Origin: Antedon bifida
Lineage: Eukaryota; Echinodermata; Crinoidea; Comatulida; Antedonidae
Length of the DNA stretch: 64,000 nucleotides
NCBI GenBank assembly: GCA_963402885.1
Contig: OY727096.1
Span: 29,245,820 to 29,309,819, forward strand
Direction of reading: 5' to 3'
Shown here: positions 12,366-23,599 of the stretch, in pieces
Layout: each line of letters begins with the position of its first letter
Numbering within the stretch: position 1 is the first letter of the stretch
Translations under genes and position numbers: made by a program
Notes under the pieces: generated by a model
Told to the model about the DNA's origin: nothing
The model's database searches: none
What the model saw: only the letters and a program-made list of their open reading frames with translations

Positions 12366-13880
12366 AAATTTATTGCATAATAATAGTATTTTGAAAAGTG
12401 TATATTTTGGGCATTTAAAAAAAAAATCCCTGTATCATTATAGTACAGGGATTTTTTCGAAAAATTACCTAATTTCGAACTTTTTATTTTTTTATATAAG
12501 TGGTTGCTATACGTCTATAAGATGATAATAACGTAATATATGCGCATATATAGCAAAATTACTGCATAATAATAGTATTTTGAAAAGTGTATAATTTTGG
12601 GAATTTTTTGAAAAAAATCCTGTAGGCCTCACATAGTACAGGGATTTTTTCGAAAAATTCCAAAATTTCGAACTTTTTATTTTTTGATATCAATAGTTAC
12701 TATAAGATGATAATAACGTAATATATTCGCACATAGCAAAATTATTGCATAATAATAGTATTTTGAAAAGTGCATATTTTGGCCATTTTTGAAAAAATCC
12801 CTGTACTTTCGACCTTTTTTTTTATATAAATGGTTACTATACGTCTATAAGTTGATGATAACGCAATATATACGAATATATAGCAACATTATTGCATAAT
12901 AATAGTATTTTGAAAAGTGCATATTTTTGCCATTTTTTAAAAAAATCCCTGTACTATAGTAGGCCTACAGGGATTTTTTCCAAAAATGCCCAAATTTCGA
13001 CCTTTTTATTTTTTTATATAAATGGTTACTATAGGTCTATAAGATGATAATAACGTAATATATGCGCATTTATAGCAAAATTATTGCATAATAATAGTAT
13101 TTTGAAAAGTGCATATTTTGGCAATTTTTTCGAAAAATTCCCAAATTTCTAACTTTTTATTTTTTTATATAAATGGTTACTATACGTCTATAAGATTATA
13201 ATAGCGTAATATATGCGCATATAGTAACATTATTGCATAATAATAGTATTTTAAAAAGTGCATATTTTTGCCATTTTTTGAAAACATTTCTGTACTATAG
13301 TACAGGGATTTTTTCGAAAAATGCCCAAATTTCGACCTTTTTATTTTTTGATATAAATGGTTTCTATACGTCTATAAGATTATAATAACGTAATATATGC
13401 GCACATATAGCAACATTATTGCATAATAATAGTAATTTGAAAAGAGCATATTTTGGCCATTTTCTGAAAAATCCCTGTACTATAGTACAGGGATTTTTTC
13501 GAAAAATGCCCAAATTTCGACCTTTTTATTTTTTGATATAAATGGTTTCTATACGTCTATAAGATTATAATAACGTAATATATGCGCACATATAGCAACA
13601 TTATTGCATAATAATAGTAATTTGAAAAGAGCATATTTTGGCCATTTTCTGAAAAAACCCTGTACTATAAGTACAGGGATTTTTCGAAAAATGCCCAAAT
13701 TTCGACCTTTTTATTTTTTGATATAAATGGTTACTATACGTCTATAAGAGTATAATAACGTAATATATTCGCATATATAGCAAAATTATTGCATAATAAT
13801 AGTATTTTGAAAAGTTCATATTTTGGGCATTTTTCGACCTTTTTATTTTTTTATATAAATGGTTAATATACGTCTATAAG
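12366..13880. repeat. Tandem satellite array, ~186-bp monomer carrying a perfect palindrome
   Basis: The landmark ATTGCATAATAATAGTATTT recurs at about 12374, 12561, 12744, 12891, 13083, 13232, 13418, 13603 and 13788. Most spacings are 183-192 bp, with two of 147-149 bp. Full monomers contain CCCTGTACTATAGTACAGGG flanked by A/T runs, a stem that could extrude as a cruciform. The short monomers lack one arm of that palindrome. Single fragments occur at 16741-16915 and 48355-48505, and the array resumes after the foldback element. Confidence 0.85.
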
Positions 13881-15128
13881 GGTTCTAGGACACCTACCCC
13901 CTAGACAGTTACCCCCCGGATGTTTACCACCCGGACAACTACCCCCTTAGGACAACTACCCCCCGGACAACTACTCCCCGGACAACTACCCCCTTAGGAC
14001 AACTACCCCCTTAGGATAACAACCCCCCGGACAACTACCCCCCGGACAACTACCCCCTTAGGACAACTACCCCCTTAGGACAACTACCCCCCGGGTAACT
14101 ACCCCCCCCCCCCCGGACAACTACCCCCCGGACAACTACCCCCTTTCTTAGGACAACTACCCCCAGGACAAATACCCCCATGACAACTACTCCCCCCCCC
14201 CCCCCAATCCAAAAGTAGACAAATATATAGGACCGGTTTCTGTAAAAATGAAATCATCTGTTTTTAACGGGTGTTTCGAAACTAGAGACCCGAGACCAGA
14301 GACCTGACAGGGGGGGGGGGGGTAATTGTCCGGGGGGTAGTTGTCCAGGGGTTAGTTGTCCTACGGAGGTAGTTGTTCTAAAAGATTATTTGCCCTCGTA
14401 GTATCGTCAAGGTCCAGGAGGTAGTTGTCCTACGGGGAGTATTGTGTCAGAGGTAGTTGTCCGCGGGGTAATTACCGGGGGGGGGGGGTGGTAATTGTCC
14501 GGTTGTTGAATGGTCTGGGTGGTAGTTGTCCGTCCGGGGGTAGTTGTTCTAAAGGGATAGTTGTCTGGGTGGTAGTTGTCCAGGGGTTAGTTGTCTTACG
14601 GAGGTAGTTGTCCTGAAACATTATTTGCCCTCGGAGTATTGTCCAGGTCAAGAGGTAGTTGTCCGCGGGGTAATTACCAGGGGGAGGGGGTAATTGTCCG
14701 GGGGGGGGGGGTAATTTTCAGGGGGTAATTGTTCCTTGGGGGTAATTGTCCGGGGGGTAGTTGTCCAGGGGTTAGTTGTCCTACGGAGGTAGTTGTCCTA
14801 AAAGATTATTTGCCCTCGTAGTATTGTCCAGGTCCAGGAGGTAGTTGTCCTACGGGGAGTATTGTGTCAGAGGTAGTTGTCCGCGGGGTAATTACCGGGG
14901 GGGGGGGTAATTGTCCGGGGGGTAATTGTTCCTAGTGGGTAATTGTCCGGGGGGTAGTTGTCCAGGGGGTAGTTGTCCTAAGGGGGTTGTTGTCCTAAGG
15001 GGGTAGTTGTCCGGGGGGTAGTTGTCCTAAAGGGGTAGTTGTCCTAAGGGGGTAGTTGTCCAGGTGGTGGTTGTCCGGGGGGTAGTTTTCCGGGGGGTAA
15101 ATGTCCAGGGGGTGAATATCCGGATACG
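13881..15128. mobile_element. Foldback (TU-like) element with tandem-repeat inverted arms
   Basis: The left arm (13881-14205) consists of tandem 15-17-bp units of the type GGACAACTACCCCCC or TTAGGACAACTACCCCC. The right arm (14310-15128) is the same repeat on the other strand (GGGGGGTAGTTGTCC). About 100 bp of unrelated sequence lies between. The outer ends align as inverted repeats, with CACCCCCTGGACA on the right matching CTACCCCCTAGACA on the left. GTCTATAAG flanks both sides (13872-13880 and 15129-15137) inside the satellite, consistent with an 8-9-bp target duplication. Foldback elements such as the sea urchin TU family have this architecture. No open frame in the arms is meaningful. Confidence 0.7.
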
Positions 15129-15432
15129 GTCTATAAGATAATAATAACGTAATATATTCGCATATATAGCAAAATTATTGCATAATATTAGTATTTTGAA
15201 AAGTGCATATTTTGACAATTTTTTGTACTATATATAGGCCTAGTACAGGGATTTTTTCGAAAAATGCCAAAATTTCGAACTTTTTATTTTTTCATATAAA
15301 TGGTTACTATACGTCTATAAGATGATAATAACGTAATATATGCGCATATATAGCAAAAGTATTGCATAATAATAGTATTTTGAAAAGTGCATATTTTGGC
15401 AATTTTTTGAAAAAAATCCCTGTACTATAGTA
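15129..15432. repeat. Continuation of the ~186-bp satellite after the foldback insertion
   Basis: Monomer landmarks recur at about 15177 and 15361 (184 bp apart). The last monomer stops inside its palindrome at 15432. The acetyltransferase duplication unit begins right after, at about 15440. Confidence 0.85.
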
Positions 15433-15439
15433 CAACAAA

Positions 15440-16740
15440 TACTTCAAATCGGCGCTCGACAAAAATGGTACAAGTCCTTCTGTGTGTAAACTAACCCTTT
15501 ATTAGACATGGCTATAACACAATAAATACAAATTGTAAATTGCCCATTTTAATTAATAAACATAGATGCTTACACTTTCGATAAACAATATGGCTATATG
15601 AAATCGGTTTCCCGTCTTTTTGAAAACTACGCCCTTTTTTAATATAATCACGACAAACACTATCGTAATCATAAAGTATATAATATATTGTAATATTTTA
15701 AAATAAGGGTTCATAATTATTTGTAAGAAATTTTCGACATTTATATATAGCAGTTGGCCATCTAGGCTCTCTAAAAGGTACGGTTACAAATCCAAATTGT
15801 CTGTATAGACGTAAGGCTGATTGATGGCACTCTGTACATTCAAGATGTACTTCTCTGTAACCTACTCGTCGACAGAATGCTAGAGCATGTTTCAACAACA
15901 TGCATCCTATTCCTTTAGATCGGTACTCCTTTTCCAACACGAATCGTTTCAACTCGGCGATGTTGCCATCTTCTTTTGTTTCCAATACAGCTAACGTTCC
16001 AATAATCCTTTCACTTTGAAGATTTTTAGCAATGAAGTATTTAGAACGATCCGTGGCATAATGTTTACCAATATCCATAACATCATCTTGTGTTTGACAA
16101 TACGAATATATAGGATAGTAGATATAAACGCAAAACGCACACAAACCAAGTAATAGAGAAGTGCATGCTAGTGCAATAGAATGAGTACAATAGTACACTA
16201 GTGTCAATAGTGCGATGAAAATCACTTGGTATTTCCTTTCCTTGATGCAGCAAATAAACAGACTAGGTATCTGTGATTGCACGTAGATATTTCTAAATAG
16301 GTCAGAACATGTTTGATAGTCTTTCTCTTCAACAGGCTTTATTATCACTTCCATTTTAATGATTTAAACTATTTGTCACAGAGACAATGAATGAATGAAT
16401 TGACAAATGGTTCACAAAATATGAAACGTTACCCTTATTTACACTTATAACCAATTAATCTTTGATACAAAGGCTCTATTCATTTATATAATAATTATAT
16501 CTATAATAATTATACATTTTACGAAGTAGGCCTACGCACACCATATGTGCTTCACCTATTATAATCATTCGCTAATTACTGGTATAATCGAGATTTAACC
16601 GTCCTATACAGTCATTTAATTTTAATATAAACTGGAAAATTTCCGACAGAATTTTTCTAAATAACATAGTGCACCCTATATAAGTAAAAGCAATCATCAG
16701 AATAATCTCTCCAAAAAAAAACAACAAACAAATAAATACA
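15440..16740. repeat. Duplication unit A of the acetyltransferase locus
   Basis: This block matches 17080-18370 with small indels. It starts at ACTTCAAATCGG(C/T)GCTCGAC and includes the 3' flank, the whole coding region and about 380 bp upstream. The offset between coding starts is about 1.65 kb. Both ends of unit A abut satellite fragments. Confidence 0.8.
15698..16354 (-). CDS. NAT8-like GNAT-family N-acetyltransferase, membrane-anchored (copy A)
   Basis: This is an intact, intronless 218-residue frame. Residues 44-85 form one or two hydrophobic segments between an N-terminal region starting MEVIIKPVEEKDY and a C-terminal GNAT domain (about 105-205). The acetyl-CoA loop is Arg145-Ser-Lys-Gly-Ile-Gly150 in GNAT motif A, preceded by AELKRFVLEKEYR. 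Motif B contains ALRLYRQFGF (180-189). A hydrophobic segment ahead of the acetyltransferase domain is the layout of the vertebrate NAT8/NAT8L group, which act at the ER or mitochondrial membrane on cysteine conjugates, aspartate or protein lysines. The substrate here is unknown. CTTTATT at 15495 gives an AATAAAG signal on this strand. It differs from copy B at only a few positions, mostly in the membrane segment and the C-terminus. Confidence 0.88.
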   Translation of the reverse strand: MEVIIKPVEEKDYQTCSDLFRNIYVQSQIPSLFICCIKERKYQVIFIALLTLVYYCTHSIALACTSLLLGLCAFCVYIYYPIYSYCQTQDDVMDIGKHYATDRSKYFIAKNLQSERIIGTLAVLETKEDGNIAELKRFVLEKEYRSKGIGCMLLKHALAFCRRVGYREVHLECTECHQSALRLYRQFGFVTVPFREPRWPTAIYKCRKFLTNNYEPLF

Positions 16741-16915
16741 ATTGCTAACGCAATGTATGCGCATAATAGCAAAATCATTGCATAATAATAGTGTTTTGAA
16801 AAGTGCATATATTGGGCATTTTTCGAAAAAAGCCCATATTTCGCCCCTTTTTATTTTTTAACGTAACTAGTTACTTTAGCTCTATAAGATGATGATAATA
16901 TCCCTGTACTGACGT
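16741..16915. repeat. Fragment of the ~186-bp satellite
   Basis: It contains ATTGCATAATAATAGTGTTT, TTTCGCCCCTTTTTATTTTT and CTATAAGATGATGATAA in the same order as the main array. It ends with a half palindrome (ATCCCTGTACTG). It is followed immediately by a CGTTGCGTCCTAGTGGGAACC end of the MITE family described at 11135. Confidence 0.75.
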
Positions 16916-17079
16916 CCATGCGTTGCGTCCTAGTGGGAACCAAGCTGAAGAAAGAAGGTTCATCGTATAAGAATCCTATATGAATAAATGAAAGACTGCA
17001 AAGTGCTATTGAAAAGGAAAACAGAGCTGGAAGAACAAGTGTATCTGAAGAGCAAACGTTATTCTAAACAAGATTTAAC

Positions 17080-18370
17080 TTCAAATCGGTGCTCGACAAA
17101 AAAGTCCTTTTATGTGTAAACTATACCCTTTATTAGACATTGCTTCGACACAAATAATACAAATTGTTAGCCCATTTTAATTCATTAACATATAACATAG
17201 ATGCTTACACCTTCGATAAACAATGGGTCTATATGAAATCAATTTCACCTCTTTTTGAAAACTACACCCTTTTATAATATAATCACGACTAAGATTATCT
17301 TAATAATAATGTATATAATAATATATTGTAATATTTTAAAATAAGGGTTAATAACAATTAGTAAGAATTTTTCGACATTTATATTTAGTAGTTGGCCATC
17401 TAGTAGTCTCTCTAATAATTGATACGGTTACAAATCCAAAATTTCTGTATAGACGTAAGGCTGATTGATGGCTCTCTGTACATTCAAGATGTACTTCTCT
17501 GTAACCTGCTCGTCGACAGAATGCTAGAGCATGTTTCAACAACATGCATCCTATTCCTTTAGATCGGTACTCCTTTTCCAACACGAATCGTTTCAACTCG
17601 GCGATGTTGCCATCTTCTTCTGTTTCCAATACAGCTAATGTTCCAATAATCCTTCCACTTTGAAGATTTTTAGCAATGAAGTATTTAGAACGATCCGTGG
17701 CATAATGTTTACCAATATCCATAACATCTTCTTGTGTTTGACAATACGAATATATAGGATAGTAGATATAAACGCAAAACGCACACAAACCAAGTAATAG
17801 AGAAGTGCATGCTAGTGCAATAGAATGAGTGTAATAGTACACTAGAGCCAATATTGCGATGAAAATCACTTGGTATTTCCTTTTCTTGATGCAGCAAATA
17901 AACAGACTAGGTATCTGTGATTGTACGAAGATCTTTCTAAATAGGTCAGAACATGTTTGATAGTCTTTCTCTTCAACAGGCTTTATTATCACTTCCATCT
18001 TAATCATTTAGAGACAATGAATGAATTGATAATGGTTCGCACAATATAAAAAGTTACCCTTATATACACTTAAAACCATTTGACCTTTGATACAAAGGCT
18101 TTATTCCTATATATGGATATATAGAATTGATAATTATATCTATATACATTTCCAAAGTACGCACACCATATGTGCTTGACCGATTATAATTATTCTAATT
18201 ATTAGTTTTTTAATTGAGATTTAACCGTCCTATACCGTCATTTAATTTTAATTTAATTTTAACTTGAAAATATCCGACAGAATTTTTCTTAATAACATAG
18301 TCCACTCTATATAACTAAATACAATCTTCAGAATAATCTCTCTCAAAAACAACAAATAAATAATACAATT
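17080..18370. repeat. Duplication unit B of the acetyltransferase locus
   Basis: This is homologous to 15440-16740 over its whole length, including the 3' flank with CCCTTTATTAGACAT and the upstream TTTAACCGTCCTATAC block. Unit B is not flanked by full satellite monomers. Confidence 0.8.
17348..17998 (-). CDS. NAT8-like GNAT-family N-acetyltransferase, membrane-anchored (copy B)
   Basis: This second intact, intronless copy has the same architecture as copy A: a cytosolic N-terminus, a hydrophobic stretch (about 44-85), then a GNAT domain with the RSKGIG acetyl-CoA loop and a Leu-Tyr-Arg-Asn-Phe-Gly-Phe motif B. An upstream ATG at 18007 would add three residues (Met-Ile-Lys). I chose 17998 because it is the start shared with copy A and the third copy. 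The C-terminus diverges from copy A after the TVSII segment and ends at Asn-Cys-Tyr. Both copies keep open frames and most changes are conservative, so both may be expressed. The recent duplication could also be an assembly artefact, which I consider less likely because the flanks differ. Confidence 0.88.
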   Translation of the reverse strand: MEVIIKPVEEKDYQTCSDLFRKIFVQSQIPSLFICCIKKRKYQVIFIAILALVYYYTHSIALACTSLLLGLCAFCVYIYYPIYSYCQTQEDVMDIGKHYATDRSKYFIAKNLQSGRIIGTLAVLETEEDGNIAELKRFVLEKEYRSKGIGCMLLKHALAFCRRAGYREVHLECTESHQSALRLYRNFGFVTVSIIRETTRWPTTKYKCRKILTNCY

Positions 18371-19015
18371 TCACAAATCAACATTTTAATTATTGTGTCC
18401 TTACAAAAACCACACAATTATTATTGCGCATTTTCAGTTGTTTAATTTGAAATTATTCTTCGGGACCCAGTATCGGACAGTTAAAAACTGTGTATAAAAA
18501 GTATATTATATCTAAATCCTATTAAACTGCATCTGTCACCTAGAAGTAGTTTAATGGCATTTTACTAGCATGTAAACACATAGTATTTGCACAGATATTT
18601 TTACTGTAACAAAGTAGGCGCCTTGGTAAAGCAATACACAACTCCACGCTTTGGCCAATCGATTTACTTTATCCAATATCAGTCAAACTAATTGCTGTCA
18701 ATTTTTGATTCGTAACACTTCTCCTAATTGCTCTCAATTCCGGATTTGCAGAATAGTTGTGAACCTACGACACAATCAGTATCTTATGTATTATACTATG
18801 TGCGATTATATACTCAAATGAGGTTCTGCACAGTATAGAAAGATGATGATGACGATGATGATGATAATTCACAATAATATCCGTAAATTTAGTAGTTCTT
18901 TCACGAGAGAATTGATTATTAATATGACATAATACAATGCTAGCATTTAATTGTGCACAACACAACACAAATATAATTTACCTGATTCGAAATGCCTGAA
19001 AAAGGCGGCGCTGTT
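18371..19015. other. Intergenic spacer between acetyltransferase copies
   Basis: No gene is seen. A short GATGATGACGATGATGATGATAA tract occurs near 18843 and a PyPu-rich stretch near 18460. The remainder is AT-rich unique sequence. Confidence 0.35.
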
Positions 19016-19268
19016 GGATTGTACGAGGGGTTGTTAACTTTTTGAAAAAATAACTATTACACGCCATGTGACCAAGATCGTCCAATCAAATGACAGGAAC
19101 TTATTTTAAAAAAAAGTTGCACAGTTAAACGTAACTCTTCGTCATCTTTATTTTTTTTTTAACCAGGGAATTGAAGAGTGTCTCGAAACTGGGCTTCTTT
19201 TCAAGATAATATGGATTGTACGTATTTGAATGTCAAAGAAATAAAATGTATGATTGTCTTATCAAAAT
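19016..19268. repeat. Direct repeat R1 flanking the acetyltransferase fragment
   Basis: About 250 bp, from GATTGTACGAGGGGTTGTTA to TGATTGTCTTATCAAAAT, are repeated almost exactly at 19690-19940. R1 ends precisely where acetyltransferase-derived sequence begins. Confidence 0.85.
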
Positions 19269-19689
19269 TCCTTTTCTTGATGCAGCAAATAAACAGACTA
19301 GGTATCTGTGATTGTACGAAGATCTTTCTAAATAGGTCAGAACATGTTTGATAGTCTTTCTCTTCAACAGGCTTTATTATCACTTCCATTTTAATCATTT
19401 AGAGACAATGAATGAATTGATAATGGTTCGCAAAATATAAAAGGTTACCCTTATTTACACTTAAAACCATTTAACCTTTGATACAAAGGCTTTATTCATA
19501 TATATGGATATATAGAGTGATAATTATATCTATATACCTTTCCAAAGTACGCACACCATATGTGCTTGGCCGATTATAATTATTCTAATTATTAGTATAA
19601 TTGAGATTTAACCGTCCTATACCGTCATTTAATTTTAATTTTAATATAAACTTGAAAATATCCGACAGAATTTTTCTAAATAACATAGT
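19269..19689 (-). pseudogene. Truncated third copy of the NAT8-like gene (5' end and upstream flank)
   Basis: The sequence is homologous to about 17880-18310 of copy B. It contains the start codon (19398), the first 39 or so codons up to Cys-Cys-Ile-Lys-Lys-Arg and about 290 bp of upstream sequence. The coding part stops at the junction with repeat R1, which appends unrelated codons before a stop at 19201. The membrane segment and the whole catalytic domain are absent, so no enzyme can be made. It is framed by direct repeats R1 and R2, as if a locus fragment had been captured or left by unequal exchange. Confidence 0.88.
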
Positions 19690-19940
19690 GCGATTGTACG
19701 AGGGGTTGTTAACTTTTTGAAAAAAAAACTATTACACGCCATGTGACCCAGATCGTCCAATCAAATGACAGGAACTTATTTAGAAAAAAGTTGCACAGTT
19801 AAACGTAACTCTTCGTCATCTTTATTTTTTTGTAACCAGGGAATTGAAGAGTGTATCGAAACTGGGCTTCTTTTCAAGATAATATGGATTGTACGTATTT
19901 GAATGTCAAAGAAATAGAATGTATGATTGTCTTATCAAAA
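19690..19940. repeat. Direct repeat R2 flanking the acetyltransferase fragment
   Basis: This is the second copy of the 250-bp repeat at 19016-19268, in the same orientation. The motif CTGGGCTTCTTTTC in it is matched in inverted form by GAAAAGAAGCCCAACT near 20200, hinting that a larger inverted-repeat element lies here. Confidence 0.85.
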
Positions 19941-20279
19941 TATAAGTATATGAATGACCTTACAAGCATTAATTGCCAATCAAGCCTCATATATTTATCG
20001 TACAATTTATTGTTTTTCAAAATGTAATGATACTTTGATTGCATCTTGTATCTTCTTCTTGTTTGCTTCCTTGGCACATGTGTAAAATTGGCAGGGAAAT
20101 ATCTCAAACATTCATATGATTGTAGTAGCAATTTACACAATTTAAAGAATTCATTTTGAATAGAAACCATCCTTTTCACTTTACACAAGTAATCGCGAAA
20201 AGAAGCCCAACTCGAAAAGAAGCCTATCTCAAAAAGAAGTCCACCGAAGAAAAAGAAGCTGATATTTTACGGTATTTCC

Positions 20280-22340
20280 TTATCTAGGTCTTCTCGACAT
20301 TGCCACAGATACCGTACATACAGTAACATAAAAAAAAACACGATTGCATTTAATACTTACATATAAATAAACTAAGTAATTTGATATATTACTTCAAATA
20401 ATCACAACGGTTTATGTTTCTTTCTTAAAACTTGGTGTTGGCGGCATTCTTCTAAATTAAAGACATATTATTGCTATATAGTTAATAACCTATTAATGAA
20501 ACATATTTTAATACGATACATTGCGGCATTAAACATTATAGATACTTTAATGATCCATTATTGGCAAACAGGTGCGTTTACCTAACCGACGGAACTCAAT
20601 TAGGATACAAAATTGCAATGTCATATTTTTATTACCGAGTATCGACAATCTGATTTTTCTGTAGTTTGTGTCTGAATTTGATAGTATATCTTTTTATACA
20701 TACATTGAGTTAGACCTACTTTGACTCAGTTTGAAGTTGGCGTAAATAAGTGTGAATATGTTTGACAATATTGCACATAATAACGAAATCGTGTTATTAT
20801 CAACCAAAACAGTGTGGATCTGAAAACCACGTGTCATGTATGATTCTCTTTTTCAACTTTAACATATTGAAGATGCACTTCAAAATTGTTATCCTGACAT
20901 TCGATTCAAAATAAAGCGGCCGATTACGTTCCAAAAGAATATTCTTCAATTCTACTCATTATTATTTCAAATACAATTTATAGTATAACAGTAATACTGA
21001 GTACAACCTTCTTTCTCGAGATAAATGTAAGCTTATACAAATGTGATATTACTAATATTAGTATTATCAGAAAATATTTAATTACGGTTTGCATCATACA
21101 ATATTGTAACTGAACTTTATTTTATATTTTAATTGCTTAAATACACGTAAAACGGCATTGAGTGACGTTATTTTTTTTTAAATATCATTGCCAGCAATAT
21201 CCATTGTTGTTAATGGACAATAATTGCCATTAAGCATTATACAGCCGACTATTTTCAGTACCATTAGTGACAGTAAATTTTATTGTATAATAGATCTTCA
21301 AACGCAACAGATATGATTCTGAAGTATGCACACAAAATTAGAAACATTATGTCGATCCCGCACTAGATTTGTTTTTATGGCAAAGCATTGTACAATACTT
21401 GCGTTTTTACTGAGTAAAACGCGTTGTGATATCCGCTTGTTTGTTAAGGATGAATTACACTTAATATACCCATCAGTTTGTTCATATCCAGGTGTGTCGT
21501 ATCATAGCCCAATATCAATTACTCTGGGATGGGGAAGATGGAGAGGGCAAATAGCAGTTCGGGTGTCGATATCAACTAACTCAACGCTCTTTCAAACAAC
21601 ATTGCGGCTAATAGGAGGCATTAGATTTGCGATGATAGACGACCCCAAAACTTGCGCATCGTCGTAATCACTTGAATGTTGGAAAATTTATATTTTAAAT
21701 GGTTAAAAGCCACTTTCATAATAACCGAAACTTAATCCTAATAACGTAATCTCGCTCATGAGATCAATTTTCAAGACCCACACAAATATCATATTTTATC
21801 AAAATTCAACACACAATTATGTAACTTTTCTTAATATATATGTTCTAATTTAATAATCATATGTAGGTCTATACACTTATATAATAAGTAAGGTAATAGA
21901 GTCAATTGTTTTGACATCACAACATCGCGACACTAACAAAGTAAATGGGCCTCTTACTAGAACATTCAGCTAAATCCAATCTTTAATTACGCGGATGTGC
22001 CAACTTAATGTATAAAATTATCACGTACTACAGATGTAAAATGATGTACTTGAAAGAATAAGTCTACATAAGTTATAAGGTTGAACGTATAAATAGCCGT
22101 TATAATAATTAACTCGATGATGAAAAGTAACTCTTTAACGTCCCATCATTATTGTTATTACAGTATTGACCTAGTTCGATAACTGAGACAAGAAGATCGA
22201 CATGAACTACTACTCATAACTACTTTATGTCAGTAATTTTAAACATGGATTGACTCCATAAGATGTCATAGACAACAATATTTTTACAGTACAACTGAGT
22301 TTATCCTTGCCAAAAGTACGTACATGTATTATATTTTTTA
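20280..22340. other. Intergenic stretch, no gene recognised
   Basis: AT-rich sequence. A 113-codon plus-strand frame at 21326-21667 has no recognisable domain and no splice or polyadenylation context that I would trust. No repeats of note. Confidence 0.4.
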
Positions 22341-22346
22341 GTACCG

Positions 22347-22562
22347 GCCTATTTTCATTAGGCGAATTTGTTCGCGCGAATCGGAAGAATTGGTACAGTA
22401 GTTCGAATTGTTTCTACTTTTTGCGAAGCGAATTGCGCAACCAATATATGAGATCAGGAAATGAGCTATGACGCGTTCATGAGCACTCAGCCACTCGCAG
22501 CGATTTTTTTTCTCTGTGAAGCTTTGAATTCGCGCGAACAAATTCTCTTCGTGCAAAAAGAA
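22347..22562. repeat. Inverted-repeat MITE (GGCGAATTTGTTCGCGCGAA ends), degenerate copy
   Basis: The left end has GGCGAATTTGTTCGCGCGAA and the right end TTCGCGCGAACAAATT. The same ends occur much better preserved at 31112-31273 and in a diverged form at 60625-60935. The interior has no coding capacity. Confidence 0.65.
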
Positions 22563-23434
22563 GCTTTAGTTCACTGAACGGAACATTGATATTTCATGGT
22601 AATAAACGGTACTATATTTTCCGATTTTTTTTGTGAACATTATCGACAATTGTCAGGTACGAGAGGTTGTTGACTGATCGACGGTGTCGGCCGTCTAGTC
22701 GTATATAACTAGTCTTCGCCTCCGCCTGTAAAATAAGGCGGTTAATCGTTGAACTCATACAATATTCTTACCATTTAACTCATAAATATTTGTTATTTAA
22801 TCTACTGTTACGAAGGAGGAACTCCAACAAGGAGGAACATAGGCAATATTTGTGCTTGAAAGTATTCATTTCATTATTGACACGTGATGCGAAATCAAGC
22901 ATTTTGTTAAAAATTACACTAATTTCTATATTCAACTTAATATAATTATTATGATACTTCAAAATCAGTGATTAAAGGTGTTTATATTTTAAAAGCAATA
23001 AACAATTACACATATTACGACATTTTTGCTACGAGTAAATTATCATCAAGTTTAAGCAATACATTGACCTTATTTTTTGTTTGAATAGTACTTCCGTTTC
23101 AACAACCCAAGTCAAACCGAATTGAAATTCCTAAAAATACAATCATAACATGCATTTATTCATTACAGACAGACACAATGTCTGGAGAAATGTTACACGG
23201 GAGTGTAATTAAGATCAAATAATCTTCCTTCTTCTGTCGATTTTATGTGTTAATTCATTAAATAACCAATTATAAGAAATATTATTGATTACCTGTATGT
23301 GGTACTCTAAGGACACATTCTGAGAAAATGTAATTTCTTAAAAATTAATCTTAGTGAAGTTTGTTACTAGTTAAATATTATGTCATTTATTTTTATCTCC
23401 GAACATACCGACATTTTAGTGTACAAATTAATGG

Positions 23435-23572
23435 TAAAGTTTGGTTCCCAATCACGACGGAATGGATCATCTGAACTGTCACTTGCGATTGGTCAACTCA
23501 CTTACGTTGTGCCTACGTTTCGGGTTGCGTCCGAGTGGAAAACAACCTTAAGCAAATTCTATCAACAATTAG
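23435..23572. repeat. Copy of the TTGGTTCCC...GACGCAAC MITE family
   Basis: It starts GTTTGGTTCCCAATCACGAC, contains GAACTGTCACTTGCGATTGG and ends GTTGCGTCCGAGTGG. It shares blocks and order with the copies at 11135-11374 and 30672-30793. Confidence 0.5.
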
Positions 23573-23599
23573 GTTAGGTCTGGCTTAAAGACGTTTAAA

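Noticed and set aside
14425-14607. Gly/Val-rich frame, and 15027-15218 on the other strand
   Set aside because: They are translations of the foldback tandem repeats.
13881-15128. CRISPR-like array of short repeats
   Set aside because: Units are contiguous without unique spacers, flip strand in the middle, and the context is an animal genome; it fits a foldback element.
16572-16808. Hydrophobic 78-codon minus-strand frame upstream of acetyltransferase copy A
   Set aside because: It is not conserved in the homologous region upstream of copy B and runs into a satellite fragment.
21326-21667. 113-codon plus-strand frame
   Set aside because: No recognisable domain, signal peptide or splice context; the length is possible by chance. 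A translated search could rescue it.
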